Shown: positions 1 to 8,340 of the stretch, piece after piece | Position numbering within the stretch: the stretch's first letter is position 1 | Layout: each line of letters begins with the position of its first letter | Assembly: GCA_963742725.1 (NCBI GenBank) | Contig: CAVUMX010000001.1 | Span: 124,001-188,000, forward strand | Source of the DNA: CAVVAL01 sp963742725 | GTDB taxonomy: Bacteria > Actinomycetota > Actinomycetes > Mycobacteriales > Cryptosporangiaceae | DNA length: 64,000 nt | Direction: 5' to 3' | Notes under the pieces: generated by a model | Seen by the model: the letters and a program-made list of their open reading frames with translations, nothing else | Told to the model about the DNA's origin: nothing | Databases searched by the model: none | Program-made: the position numbers and the translations under genes

Positions 1-867
1 CGTGGGTGAGGCGCTCGTCGGTGGGGCGTATGCCGGCGGCGCCGAGGCGGGCGCGCCCGTGATGCCCCGCCGCAACGGCGACAACAGCTCAGGCGGACGG
101 TTCGGCGGCGGCAACGGCCCGGCCGGCGGCGCGGCGTGGCGCCCGCGGGTCCCCGCCGCAGGCGGCGCCGAATGCGGCGTTGCGGGCGGCCCCGAGGTGG
201 CCGGCGGAGTCGACTGCGGCCGCGACGGCGGGCCCGAGCGCGGCGTTGCGGGCGGGCCAGAGGTGGCTGGCGGGGCCGAATGCGGCTGAGCCGGCGGGGC
301 GGAACGGGGCGGTGCGGGCGGCCCCGAGGCCTGGCTCACCGGTGGGCCGGATGCCGGGCGCGCCGGCGGAGTCGACTGCGGCCGGGCCGGCGGGGCCGAG
401 TGCGCCGTCGCTGGGGGCGCGGAACGCGGCTGGGCGGGCGGGCCGGAATGGGGTGCTGCCGGCGGGGCGGAATGGGGCGTCGCCGGCGGGGCTGAAGCGG
501 GCGGGGCTGAAGCGGGTGGGGCTGAGCGCGGCGGGGCCGGTGGGGCGGAGGCTTGCTGCGCGGGCCGGGGCGGAGCCGGAGGTGCCGAGTACGGGGCCGA
601 CGACGTCGGCTGGGGAACGACGGGGCGGGCCGGTTCGCCGGCCTGGGCGCCGGTCCGGGGTGGGGCGCCGGGCGCGCGGAACACGGGCAGCCCACCACGG
701 CCGGCAGGCGGCGCGGCGGGGGATCCGGCGGCCGGGGGCGCGGCGGCCGAGCGCGTCCTGTTCGCACCCGCGTCAGCCGCGGGTGACCCTTCTGGGAGCG
801 CGTCCTGCTCCTGTTCGGTGGCGGCTCCGTCAGGCGCGGCGTGGGGCCGCGCGGGGTGGCCGGTCAT
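1..867 (-). CDS. Pro/Ser/Ala-rich protein, N-terminal part (runs off window)
   Basis: An open frame without a stop runs from an ATG at 867 to the window edge (289 codons). The ATG overlaps the stop of the upstream membrane-protein gene as ATGA, which is the main evidence for the start. The first ~90 residues are polar and disordered. Residues ~90-245 are degenerate repeats of the type SAPPA, SGPPA and STPPA with Q, H, R or T spacers. Such tails are intrinsically disordered and often link a membrane or secretion complex to a folded C-terminal domain, which lies outside this window. Position after two small membrane proteins suggests a component of the same complex; in conjugation-type clusters the next gene is often an ATPase, but nothing here proves that. 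Confidence 0.6.
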   Translation of the reverse strand, partial: MTGHPARPHAAPDGAATEQEQDALPEGSPAADAGANRTRSAAAPPAAGSPAAPPAGRGGLPVFRAPGAPPRTGAQAGEPARPVVPQPTSSAPYSAPPAPPRPAQQASAPPAPPRSAPPASAPPASAPPATPHSAPPAAPHSGPPAQPRSAPPATAHSAPPARPQSTPPARPASGPPVSQASGPPAPPRSAPPAQPHSAPPATSGPPATPRSGPPSRPQSTPPATSGPPATPHSAPPAAGTRGRHAAPPAGPLPPPNRPPELLSPLRRGITGAPASAPPAYAPPTSASPT

Positions 868-1217
868 CGGAGGCTCTCCCGGATTCGGACCTTGGCGCGG
901 ACACGGATGCCGCGCTCGGAGTCTTCCCTGTCACGGCGCCAGTCGGTCGCGGCCGTCCGCAGGACCGCCCGGACGGGACGGTCGGGACTGACCTGGCGAA
1001 GGATCAGCGAGGTGGCGACGATCGAGAGCGCGATCTCGATGGCCGGGAAGACGTCGATGGTGCCGGTGACGATGAACCGCGCGAGCACGATCAGCGACAG
1101 CACGCCGATGAACAGCGGGTACGCCACATACGGCAGGTGGACGGGGAGTGTGAACCCCTTCGGACCGAGGAACAGCAGCCTCGCCCGATAGATGTCGTCG
1201 TCGGGGCGCAGCCGCAT
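864..1217 (-). CDS. small integral membrane protein, TcpE/PrgI-like (tentative)
   Basis: A 117-residue protein with two hydrophobic segments (about residues 24-48 and 53-73) flanked by a charged N-terminus and an Arg-rich C-terminus. The arrangement, a short cytosolic tail, a GPKGFTLPVHLPY stretch and a two-helix hairpin, resembles the small TcpE/PrgI membrane subunits of conjugation-type secretion systems; this is a resemblance of shape and motif, not a proven family match. It starts three bases after the stop of the 96-residue gene upstream and its stop overlaps the start of the Pro-rich gene downstream, so the three are co-translated. Confidence 0.6.
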   Translation of the reverse strand: MRLRPDDDIYRARLLFLGPKGFTLPVHLPYVAYPLFIGVLSLIVLARFIVTGTIDVFPAIEIALSIVATSLILRQVSPDRPVRAVLRTAATDWRRDREDSERGIRVRAKVRIRESLR

Positions 1218-1220
1218 CGT

Positions 1221-1511
1221 CTAGCCGCCCAGTGCGAGCTTGGCGATGCTCTCGCCGAACGCGAAGAGCAGACCGGCGCCGGCAATGAAAATCACGCCCA
1301 GTACCGCGATGCCACCGGTGGTAAGGGCCTGCGACCACTGCCCCTTGCCGGAGCGGCTGAGGATGATGACGCCGACGACCGCGAGCAGGATCGGCACGAT
1401 CTTCGAGACGATGAAGGTGACGATTCCCGTGGTGTTGAGGGTCGTCCCGGGATCCTCGGCGGCTGTCACTGCCAGCACGTCGACAGCCTGGTGGATCACT
1501 TGGGTGAACAT
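1221..1511 (-). CDS. small two-helix membrane protein, VirB2/pilin-like topology
   Basis: A 96-residue protein. Residues ~29-50 and ~62-85 are strongly hydrophobic and separated by a short polar loop (SRSGKGQWSQ). Before them is a 25-residue N-terminal region that could be lumenal. Size and hairpin topology are those of VirB2/TrbC-type subunits of type IV secretion, but sequence alone does not settle this. A strong ribosome binding site (GGAAGGA) lies 7 bases before the ATG, marking it as the first gene of the minus-strand group. Confidence 0.65.
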   Translation of the reverse strand: MFTQVIHQAVDVLAVTAAEDPGTTLNTTGIVTFIVSKIVPILLAVVGVIILSRSGKGQWSQALTTGGIAVLGVIFIAGAGLLFAFGESIAKLALGG

Positions 1512-1784
1512 CGGTCTTTCCTTCCCGCACGGTGACGCGGCGTTTCGGTGGCGCGTTGTCGGGACTGTATCTCCCGTAAACGACCCATGCCGCCGTAACG
1601 CTACGGTACTGATCGGCTACTCAGAAACCTCCTGTCCACCCTTTGGTCCGGACCGCCGCGTATCGATTCCGTCGCGGGCGTCGACCGGTACCCTCTGGCG
1701 TGCTGACGGTCGCGGCGCTGCGGGCGGACGGTGGTCATTCCCCACCGGCTTACCACACTCCGCGGCAAATCGGAGGAGTAAGGC
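1512..1784. other. divergent intergenic region
   Basis: This 273-base gap separates the minus-strand membrane cluster from the plus-strand gene at 1785. It must carry both promoters. It is less GC-rich than the flanking genes, but no -35/-10 pair stands out clearly enough to place. Short ORFs here lack ribosome binding sites. Confidence 0.4.
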
Positions 1785-2795
1785 GTGAACAGGACGATCC
1801 TGCTGGCCATCGGGGGCCTCGCAGCTGGTCTGGCGTTGGGGACGGTGGGCACACTGCTGCTCGGCGCCGCCCGCGCCGTGGCCAAGCATGTCGGATCGAC
1901 GCATCGGCGAATGGTCGCTGACCTGCGCCAATACGCGGCCGCGTTCTGCGCGCTCGTCGGCTTCCTGCTGATCGCGGGCGGTGGCGGGCTGCTGGTCCGG
2001 GAGCTGGTGCCGGTGGCCGGTCCGGCGCGATCGGTGCTGGCCGTGGGCGTCGGAGTACTGCTCTTCGCGGCGGCCGGCGCGGCGTTCTCGCGCGTCGGCG
2101 ACCTCGCCGAGGAAGCGAAGGCCCGCAAGCTGCCGTCGCCGGTGTACCGGCAGGTCCGCGCCCCGGAGCCGGTCCAGCCGGTCCCCCGGTCCGTACCTCC
2201 CGCGCCGCCCACCTCCGCGCCCCCCGCCACGGTGCCCCCCGCCACGGTGCCGCCGCCCACCTCCGCGCCGCCGGCCGCCCAGGTGCCGGCCGCCCAGCAC
2301 GTGCCGGCCACCCCGGTGTCCGCGCCGCCCACCCCCGCACCCGCCGCCTCGGTGCCCATGGAACAACCGGAGCCCGAGGCAGCGGCCGCGCCGCAGCCCG
2401 CCGACCCAGCGCAGGCCGCCGAGCCAGCGCCACCCGCCGAGGAGCCCGCCACGGTGCCGCCGGCCACGCAGGCCCAGGCCACGGAAGCGCAGCCGGCCGA
2501 CGAGGCGCCACCCGCCGAGGACTCACCCGCCGGCACGTTGCTGGCCGACGGCGAGGCGTTGCTGCGTTCCGTCCGGCCCGGGTGGGTCTACCGGGACGCG
2601 GCCGAGCGCTGGTACCTGGGCGTCGTGGACGAGCACACCGGCGGCCTGCCACTGCTGGCGCTGCCGGACTTCTCGCTGGTGGCCGTCGCGGAACCCACGT
2701 ACCCGTTGGTGGTTGCGGGTGCCGGCGAGATCGCGGTCGTTCCGTTGCCGACCGTGCCGGTGACGGCATTAGATGACGGCGCGGCAGAAGCCTGA
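1785..2795 (+). CDS. membrane protein with Pro/Ala-rich linker and C-terminal domain
   Basis: A 336-residue protein of unknown function. GTG start with GGAGGAG 6 bases upstream (1772-1778). Hydrophobic segments lie at residues ~7-28, ~52-72 and ~80-100. Residues ~120-250 form a Pro/Ala/Val/Thr-rich linker with repeats such as SAPPATVPPATVPPPTSAPPA. The last ~90 residues look folded, beginning near DGEALLRSVRPGWVYRDAAE, with Trp and Tyr residues and alternating hydrophobic strands. The linker composition recalls the Pro-rich protein at 1-867, so the two may act at the same membrane site. Larger minus-strand frames across the linker are shadows of the Pro/Ala codons. Confidence 0.7.
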   Translation: MNRTILLAIGGLAAGLALGTVGTLLLGAARAVAKHVGSTHRRMVADLRQYAAAFCALVGFLLIAGGGGLLVRELVPVAGPARSVLAVGVGVLLFAAAGAAFSRVGDLAEEAKARKLPSPVYRQVRAPEPVQPVPRSVPPAPPTSAPPATVPPATVPPPTSAPPAAQVPAAQHVPATPVSAPPTPAPAASVPMEQPEPEAAAAPQPADPAQAAEPAPPAEEPATVPPATQAQATEAQPADEAPPAEDSPAGTLLADGEALLRSVRPGWVYRDAAERWYLGVVDEHTGGLPLLALPDFSLVAVAEPTYPLVVAGAGEIAVVPLPTVPVTALDDGAAEA

Positions 2796-3064
2796 CGCTC
2801 CGGATCTGGCCTGCGAAGGAGGGGTATAGCTATCCTGAACCGATAAAGCTGACAAAGTGTCGAGATCGTTCGGGTTCGATCAAGAAACGTCCCTGACCAG
2901 CCAATATCTACTCGGAGGCCACCGCGAGGCGGCGTCCGGCCCAATGTGAACTGACAATCGATACGCGGTGCGCCCTGTTCCCTGAACCTGACCCTTGGTA
3001 CAACTATTGACTACAGGGAGTGTTCAGCGATCGAGGCGGCAGCGAACCGGCAAGGAGGCGTGCC
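2796..3064. other. AT-richer intergenic region upstream of a small membrane gene
   Basis: A 269-base gap with no credible ORF. It holds ATAGCTAT (a short palindrome) close to the end of the upstream gene, and TTGACT near 3006-3011, which could be a -35 element for the small gene at 3065. No hairpin with a T-run is seen. Confidence 0.3.
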
Positions 3065-3220
3065 ATGCAGAAGGTCCTCAAATGGGGTGGTATCGCACTA
3101 CTGGTGTTCTACGTGGCCACCCAGCCGCAGAACGCAGCGGGCCTCGTCCAGAGCATCGTCGGCGGGCTGGAGAGCGCGGCGACCGGCTTCGGCCAGTTCG
3201 TCACGAACGTCGGCTCGTAG
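3065..3220 (+). CDS. 51-residue single-span membrane protein
   Basis: Starts MQKVLKWGG with AAGGAGG 7 bases before the ATG, which selects this start over an in-frame upstream one at 3020. One hydrophobic helix spans residues ~7-20 (GGIALLVFYVA), followed by an amphipathic Gly/Ser/Ala segment. Small proteins of this form are common in actinomycetes and have no assigned function. A hairpin follows 16 bases after the stop. Confidence 0.65.
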   Translation: MQKVLKWGGIALLVFYVATQPQNAAGLVQSIVGGLESAATGFGQFVTNVGS

Positions 3221-3236
3221 GTTGTAGGACGCGAGA

Positions 3237-3266
3237 GATGTCCCCGGGTGCAAACGCGGGGACATC
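3237..3266. terminator. convergent terminator hairpin
   Basis: A perfect 10-bp stem (GATGTCCCCG with CGGGGACATC) and a 10-base loop lies between the plus-strand small gene and the 3' end of the minus-strand PH-like gene. There is no T-run on either side, as is usual for actinomycete terminators. Confidence 0.6.
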
Positions 3267-3278
3267 GTCGTAATTACG

Positions 3279-3731
3279 TCAGGACTGATGTTCGGCGAGG
3301 AGTCGGCGCAGTTCACGCACCGCACGCACGGCGTAGTCCTTGTCGTTCGCCTGGATCGCCATCACGGCGACGGTCTCGTCGTCGAGCAGTTCCAGGCTCG
3401 CCCACGGCGATCCGTTGTCGAAGCGCACCGCGCGGACGACCGCCCACGGCAGCTCGTACCCGCCCACGACGTTGCGGATCTTGACGCCGTCGGCGTCGGC
3501 CTCGACGCGGGGCCGGGTCAGCATCAGGACGCCGACCGCGAACAGCACGCCGAGCCCCACCATCGCGGCCTGGTCGCCGGCCGAGAACGCGCCGCCACCC
3601 TCGGTACTCCCCCGCAGCGCCGTGCCCACGACGGTGAAGAACGCGACGATCACGGCCGCGCTGATCCAGCAGACGACGCGGAGCCGCTGCGGCCGGGCGC
3701 TCACCATCTGGTCCGCCTTCACAGTCGGCAC
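3279..3731 (-). CDS. PH-like domain membrane protein
   Basis: About 150 residues: two hydrophobic helices (residues ~18-40 and ~50-70) followed by a small beta-rich domain that begins RPRVEADADGVKIRN and fits the bacterial PH-like fold often annotated as low-molecular-weight protein antigen 6-like. It overlaps the end of hisG. Two GTG starts are possible, 3731 and 3722; the latter gives a GTGA overlap with the hisG stop. Function is unknown; conserved placement after hisG suggests only co-transcription. Confidence 0.7.
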   Translation of the reverse strand: MPTVKADQMVSARPQRLRVVCWISAAVIVAFFTVVGTALRGSTEGGGAFSAGDQAAMVGLGVLFAVGVLMLTRPRVEADADGVKIRNVVGGYELPWAVVRAVRFDNGSPWASLELLDDETVAVMAIQANDKDYAVRAVRELRRLLAEHQS

Positions 3732-4564
3732 GCGTGGATGTCGGTGACGAGGATCGCGCGGGCGCCGATGTCGTACAGCTCGTCCATGATCCGGTTGGTG
3801 TCCTTGCGCGGGACCATCGCCTGGACGGCCACCCAGCCTTCGCGGTGCAGCGGCGAGATCGTGGGCGCCTCGATGCCGGGCGTGACCTCGCAGGCCGCCT
3901 CGACGAGTTCCGCGCGGACGTCGTATGCCAGCATCACGTACTGGCGGGCCACCAGGACGCCCTGGAGCCGCCGCAGGAGCTGTCCGACCTGAGGGGTGTC
4001 CTCGACGCCCCGGCGGCGGATGAGGACGGCCTCGGACCGCAGGATCGGGTCCGCGACGATCTCCAGGCCCTGCTGGCGCAGCGTCGATCCGGTTTCGACG
4101 ACGTCGGCGATCACGTCGGCCAGCCCGAGCCGGATCGACGTCTCGACGGCGCCGTCGAGGCGGATCACGTCCGCTTCGACGTTGTTCTCGGCGAGGTGCG
4201 TGGCGACGAGACCGGCGTAGGAGGTGGCGATGCGCCGTCCGGAGAGGTCGGTGAGCTTTTCGACGGTGCCGGGCCGGGCGGCGTACCGGAACGTGGAGCG
4301 GGCGAATCCCAGCTGCAACAGCTCGTCGGCGTGGGCCTGACTGTCGAGGAGCAGGTCGCGGCCGGTGATGCCGAGGTCCAGGTCGCCGGAGCCGACGTAC
4401 ACGGCGATGTCGCGGGGGCGCAGGAAGAAGAACTCGACGTCGTTGTCGGCGTCGGTGAGCACGAGTTCGCGATGGTCGGCGCGCTGCCGGTAGCCGGCCT
4501 CGCGCAGCATCACGCTGGCAGGCTCAGACAGGGACCCTTTGTTGGGAACCGCAATCCGCAGCAT
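3719..4564 (-). CDS. hisG: ATP phosphoribosyltransferase, long form
   Basis: First step of histidine synthesis: condensation of ATP and PRPP. 281 residues starting MLRIAVPNKGSLSEPA, the family's N-terminal substrate-binding motif. The length includes the C-terminal regulatory ACT-like domain (about the last 75 residues), so this is the long HisG that is inhibited by histidine and needs no HisZ. GGAAGG lies 5 bases before the ATG. It follows hisE; the pair carries out the first two steps. An inverted repeat sits in the gap between them. Confidence 0.95.
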   Translation of the reverse strand: MLRIAVPNKGSLSEPASVMLREAGYRQRADHRELVLTDADNDVEFFFLRPRDIAVYVGSGDLDLGITGRDLLLDSQAHADELLQLGFARSTFRYAARPGTVEKLTDLSGRRIATSYAGLVATHLAENNVEADVIRLDGAVETSIRLGLADVIADVVETGSTLRQQGLEIVADPILRSEAVLIRRRGVEDTPQVGQLLRRLQGVLVARQYVMLAYDVRAELVEAACEVTPGIEAPTISPLHREGWVAVQAMVPRKDTNRIMDELYDIGARAILVTDIHACRL

Positions 4565-4587
4565 GCGTACCTTCCATCGGCGTTCAG

Positions 4588-4638
4588 TTTCGGACTTTTG
4601 AGGGTTCCGGCCCCCGCGCGACCCTCAAAAGTCCGAAA
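4588..4638. repeat. 18-bp inverted repeat element, copy 1
   Basis: TTTCGGACTTTTGAGGGT at 4588-4605 is the exact reverse complement of 4621-4638, with a 15-base GC-rich loop. It lies between hisE and hisG. Two further copies with the same arms and the same loop length are at 10592 and 39517. Confidence 0.85.
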
Positions 4639-4690
4639 GTCGGCGCGGCGGGCCGGCGGCGAGGCGAGGCGGCGAGGCCCCGGCGGCGGG

Positions 4691-4954
4691 TCAGAGGTGG
4701 GTGTAGACGTCCTTCAGGGACAGGCCGCGGGCGAGCATGAGGACCTGGAGGTGGTAGAGGAGCTGGGAGATCTCTTCTGCGGTGCGCTCGTCGGACTCGT
4801 GCTCGGCGGCCATCCAGACTTCGGCGGCTTCCTCGACGATCTTCTTGCCGATGGTGTGGACGCCGGCCTCGATGGCGGTGACGGTGCCGGATCCCGGGGT
4901 GCCGGCGGCGGCCTTCGCCGACAGTTCGGCGAACAGGTCGTCAAAGCTCTTCAT
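4691..4954 (-). CDS. hisE: phosphoribosyl-ATP pyrophosphatase
   Basis: Second step of histidine synthesis: hydrolysis of phosphoribosyl-ATP to phosphoribosyl-AMP. 87 residues, the normal size of a free-standing HisE. The all-alpha MazG-like fold is marked by KKIVEEAAEVWMAA and the later HESDERTAEEISQLLYHL, which supply the metal-binding acidic residues. It lies 19 bases after ribH in the riboflavin-histidine gene group. Confidence 0.93.
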   Translation of the reverse strand: MKSFDDLFAELSAKAAAGTPGSGTVTAIEAGVHTIGKKIVEEAAEVWMAAEHESDERTAEEISQLLYHLQVLMLARGLSLKDVYTHL

Positions 4955-4973
4955 GCCCGTGATCCTGCCAGGT

Positions 4974-5468
4974 TCAGAAGCCTGCCCTCTGCGGGGGTTC
5001 GCGGAGGGTCCGCAGGGTGAGCGCGGTGTCGAGGGCGGCGACGGTGGCTTCCCAGCCTTTGTCCTCGGCGCTGTCGGGGAGGCCGGCGCGGTCCAGGGCC
5101 TGTTCGACGGTGTTGGTGGTGAGGACGCCGTTGCCGACGGGTACGCCTTCGTCGATGGCGACGCGGGTGAGGCCGGCGGTGACGGCGTCGCAGACGTACT
5201 CGAAGTGGGGTGTGCCGCCCCGGACGACCACGCCGAGCGCGACGACGGCGTCGGTGCGCCGGGCGAGGGCCTGCGCGACGACGGGCAGCTCGACGGCGCC
5301 GGCCACGCGCACGACGACGGGATCGACGACGCCGCATTCCTTCGCTGCGGCGAGCGCGCGGTCGAGCAGCGCTTCGGTGATCTGGGTGTGCCAGCGGGTG
5401 GCGACGATGCCGAGCCGGAGCCCGGCGGCGTCGACGACCGCCTGTTCGGGTGCTCCCGCGCCGCTCAT
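4974..5468 (-). CDS. ribH: 6,7-dimethyl-8-ribityllumazine synthase
   Basis: Penultimate step of riboflavin synthesis: joins the ribityl-aminouracil to dihydroxybutanone phosphate. 164 residues. The family pattern is visible: RLGIVATRWHTQITEALLDRA, then VAGAVELPVVAQ, LGVVVRGGTPHFEYVC with the catalytic His, and PVGNGVLTTNT. The ATG overlaps the ribBA stop as ATGA; the longer frame upstream is a shadow of ribBA. Confidence 0.95.
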   Translation of the reverse strand: MSGAGAPEQAVVDAAGLRLGIVATRWHTQITEALLDRALAAAKECGVVDPVVVRVAGAVELPVVAQALARRTDAVVALGVVVRGGTPHFEYVCDAVTAGLTRVAIDEGVPVGNGVLTTNTVEQALDRAGLPDSAEDKGWEATVAALDTALTLRTLREPPQRAGF

Positions 5469-6706
5469 CGGGCCGCCGCCTCGCTGGCCGGCAGGTCGGG
5501 GAGGTCCGGGAGGTGGTGGCCCATCCGGTCCCGCTTGGTGCGGAGGTACGTGAGGTTCTCGGGGTGGGCGTGGGTGGGGAGCGGTTCGCGGCCGATCACG
5601 GTCAGCCCGTAGCCCTCCAGTCCGGCGCGCTTGTCGGGGTTGTTGGTGAGCAGCCGCATGGTGTGGACGCCCAGGTCGACGAGGATCTGCGCCCCGGTGC
5701 CGTAGTCGCGGGCGTCGGCGGGCAGGCCGAGGTCCAGGTTGGCGTCGACGGTGTCGGCGCCGGCGTCCTGGAGCTGGTACGCCTGGAGCTTGTGGAGCAG
5801 GCCGATGCCGCGCCCCTCGTGGCCGCGGACGTACAGCACGATGCCCCGCCCCTCCCGCGCGACCGCTTCGAGGGAGCTGTCGAGCTGCGGACCGCAGTCG
5901 CAGCGCAGCGACCCGAACACGTCGCCGGTGAGGCATTCGGAGTGGACCCGGACCAGCACGTCCTGCCCGTCGCCGATGTCGCCGCGGACCAGCGCCACGT
6001 GCTCGCGCTCGTCGAAGGAGCTGCGGTACCCGACGGCCCGGAACTCGCCGTGCTTGGTGGGGATGCGCGCGTCGACGGCCCGTTCGACCTGCTTCTCGTG
6101 CCGGCTGCGGTACGCGATCAGGTCGGCGATCGTGATGAGCGTGAGGCCGTGCTCGGCCGCGAACTTCTCCAGGTCGGGGAGCCGCGCCATGTCGCCGTCG
6201 GGCTTCACGATCTCGCAGATCACGCCGGCCGGCTCCAGACCGGCCATGCGGGCGAGGTCGACGGCGGCCTCGGTGTGGCCGGGCCGGCGCAGCACGCCGC
6301 CGTCCTTGGCACGCAGCGGGAACACGTGGCCCGGGCGGACGATGTCGTACGGCCGCGTGTCGAGGTCCGCCAGCAGCCGCACGGTCTCCGCGCGGTCAGC
6401 CGCCGAGATGCCGGTCGTGATCCCCTCGCGGGCGTCGACGGAGACGGTGAACGCCGTCCCCATCTTCTCGGTGTTCTCGGCGACCATCTGGCCGAGCTGC
6501 AGCCGGTCGAGGGCCTCGCCCTCCATCGGCACGCAGAGCAGGCCGCGGCACTCGCTCATCATGAAGGCCACCAGCTCGGGCGTGGCCTTCTCGGCGGCGA
6601 AGATCAGGTCGCCCTCGTTCTCGCGGTCCTCGTCGTCGACGACGACGACCGCCCGGCCGGCCGCGATGTCCGCGACGGCCTGCTCGATTGTTCCAAACGC
6701 GCTCAT
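5465..6706 (-). CDS. ribBA: bifunctional DHBP synthase / GTP cyclohydrolase II
   Basis: 413 residues joining the two entry enzymes of riboflavin synthesis. The N-terminal ~200 residues are 3,4-dihydroxy-2-butanone 4-phosphate synthase, with the acidic loop VVVDDEDRENEGD. The C-terminal half is GTP cyclohydrolase II: the zinc cysteines are in SECLTGDVFGSLRCDCGPQL, followed by RGHEGRGIGL. Both active sites look intact. It overlaps ribE upstream and ribH downstream by ATGA. Confidence 0.95.
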   Translation of the reverse strand: MSAFGTIEQAVADIAAGRAVVVVDDEDRENEGDLIFAAEKATPELVAFMMSECRGLLCVPMEGEALDRLQLGQMVAENTEKMGTAFTVSVDAREGITTGISAADRAETVRLLADLDTRPYDIVRPGHVFPLRAKDGGVLRRPGHTEAAVDLARMAGLEPAGVICEIVKPDGDMARLPDLEKFAAEHGLTLITIADLIAYRSRHEKQVERAVDARIPTKHGEFRAVGYRSSFDEREHVALVRGDIGDGQDVLVRVHSECLTGDVFGSLRCDCGPQLDSSLEAVAREGRGIVLYVRGHEGRGIGLLHKLQAYQLQDAGADTVDANLDLGLPADARDYGTGAQILVDLGVHTMRLLTNNPDKRAGLEGYGLTVIGREPLPTHAHPENLTYLRTKRDRMGHHLPDLPDLPASEAAAR

Positions 6707-7299
6707 TGACGGCCTCCGGCGAGAAGCTTCTCGGTGTACTTGGCGATGACGTCGACCTCGATGTTCACCGGGTCACCCGGTTCCTTCTTGCCCAGCGTGG
6801 TGAGCCCGAGGGTGGTGGGGATGAGGCTCACCTCGAACCAGTCGTCCCCCACACCGCTGACGGTCAGGGACACCCCGTCGACGGTGATCGAGCCCTTCTC
6901 CACGACGTAGCGGGCCAGCGCGGCCGGCAGCGTGAATCGGACGACCTCCCAGTGCTCGTCGGGGTCGCGGGAGACCAGCGCGGCGGTGCCGTCCACGTGG
7001 CCCTGCACGAGGTGCCCGCCGAGCCGGGTCGACAGCGTGGCGGCGCGCTCCAGGTTGACCGGGTCGCCGACCGCGAGCGCGCCCAGGCTGGAGCGGTCGA
7101 GCGTCTCCTTCATCACGTCGGCCGTGAACGTGCCGTCCCGCACGTCGACGACGGTCAGACAGACGCCGTTGACGGCGATCGAATCGCCGTGCTTCGCGTC
7201 GGAGGTGACCAGGGGGCCGTGCACGGTGAACCTCGCCGCCGTCCCCAGGTCGACCGACCCGGCGAGCGCGCCGAGCTCCTCGATGATGCCGGTGAACAC
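6703..7299 (-). CDS. ribE: riboflavin synthase, alpha chain
   Basis: Last step of riboflavin synthesis, dismutation of two lumazines. 198 residues made of two homologous lumazine-binding repeats, each with its own substrate motif: MFTGIIEELG plus SIAVNGVCLTV in the first, HLVQGHVDG plus SITVDGVSLTV in the second. GTG start directly after the ribD stop (TGA then GTG without a gap); its stop overlaps the ribBA start. Confidence 0.95.
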   Translation of the reverse strand: MFTGIIEELGALAGSVDLGTAARFTVHGPLVTSDAKHGDSIAVNGVCLTVVDVRDGTFTADVMKETLDRSSLGALAVGDPVNLERAATLSTRLGGHLVQGHVDGTAALVSRDPDEHWEVVRFTLPAALARYVVEKGSITVDGVSLTVSGVGDDWFEVSLIPTTLGLTTLGKKEPGDPVNIEVDVIAKYTEKLLAGGRQ

Positions 7300-8334
7300 T
7301 CATGCCTCCTTGGGTGTGGCCGTGATGCGGACGTCCGCGCCGACGACCGTCACATCCGTCACGTCGAGCCGTAGCGCGTGGTCGATGGTGTTGATTCCCG
7401 CGTCGGTGAGCGCGGCCGGGCCGGCGCCGAGCAGGACGGGGGCGACATAGGCGACGATCTGGTCGACGAGCCCGTCCTTCAGGAAGGCGCCGGCGAGGGT
7501 CGGTCCGCCTTCGAGCAGCACCCTCCGCGCGCCTTGTTCGTACAGCGCCGCCATGAGTTTCCGCAGGTCGACGCGGCCGTCCGGGCCGGCACCCACCTCG
7601 GCGGCGGTGGCGATCCAGGCGTCGCGCACCCGGGCTCCGGGCGGCGTGCGGCCGTGGCTGTCCACGACGACCCGCCGGGGCTGGAATCCGTCGTGATCCG
7701 GCAACCGGACCGTCAGCTCCGGGTCATCCGCGAGCACGGTGCCGACGCCGGCCACGATCGTGTCGACGGTGCCCCGGAGCCGGTGGGTGTCGGCGCGGGC
7801 CTCGGCGCCCGTGATCCAGCGGGAGCTCCCGTCCGCCGCCGCCGATCGGCCGTCGAGCGTCGCGGCGAACTTCCAGATCAGATGAGGACGCCCGGCACGC
7901 ACCGCATGCAGCCACCCGGCGTTCCCCTCGGCAGCCGCTGCCGCGAGCACGCCGCTCTCCACGTCCACGCCGGCGGCGCGCAGGGTCGCGGCACCGCCCG
8001 CGGCGACAGGGTTCGGATCGTCGACGGCCATGACCACGCGGGCGATCCCGGCCGCCAGGAGTGCCTGGGTGCAGGGGCCGGTGAGACCGGTGTGGTTGCA
8101 GGGTTCGAGGGTGACGACGGCCGTGCCGCCGTTCGCGCGGTCGCCCGCCTCGCGCAGGGCTTCGACCTCGGCGTGGGGGCTGCCCGCGCGGGTGTGGAAG
8201 CCTTCGCCGGCCACCGCGCCGGACGGGTCGAGGATGACGCAGCCGACCACGGGGTTGGGGCTCGTGCGGCCGAGGCCACGTGCCGCGAGCGTGATCGCCC
8301 GCCGCATCGCCTCGTGCTCTGCCTGCGACGCCAC
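7300..8334 (-). CDS. ribD: bifunctional pyrimidine deaminase / reductase
   Basis: Second and third steps of riboflavin synthesis. The N-terminal deaminase domain holds the zinc motif PHAEVEAL and the PCNHTGLTGPC cysteines; the C-terminal reductase domain begins near RPHLIWKFAATLDGR. The longer frame to 8457 is rejected because it runs into the FMN riboswitch. GTG at 8334 (or 8337) follows GGGAGG at a proper distance and gives ~344 residues, normal for RibD. It is the first gene of the riboswitch-led rib operon. Confidence 0.9.
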   Translation of the reverse strand: MASQAEHEAMRRAITLAARGLGRTSPNPVVGCVILDPSGAVAGEGFHTRAGSPHAEVEALREAGDRANGGTAVVTLEPCNHTGLTGPCTQALLAAGIARVVMAVDDPNPVAAGGAATLRAAGVDVESGVLAAAAAEGNAGWLHAVRAGRPHLIWKFAATLDGRSAAADGSSRWITGAEARADTHRLRGTVDTIVAGVGTVLADDPELTVRLPDHDGFQPRRVVVDSHGRTPPGARVRDAWIATAAEVGAGPDGRVDLRKLMAALYEQGARRVLLEGGPTLAGAFLKDGLVDQIVAYVAPVLLGAGPAALTDAGINTIDHALRLDVTDVTVVGADVRITATPKEA

Positions 8335-8340
8335 CACTGC

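Noticed and set aside
180..1535. 451-codon plus-strand frame at the left edge
   Set aside because: Antisense to the coupled minus-strand membrane genes, which have ribosome sites and start/stop overlaps; product is low-complexity.
1601..2769. Long minus-strand frames (over 300 codons) opposite the plus-strand membrane protein
   Set aside because: They are antisense to Pro/Ala codons, have no ribosome site and give low-complexity Arg/Gly/Ala products; the plus-strand gene has a clear start and membrane helices.
2796..3064. tRNA gene suggested by GGTTCGATC near 2874
   Set aside because: No acceptor stem, anticodon arm or CCA-compatible end could be drawn around it.
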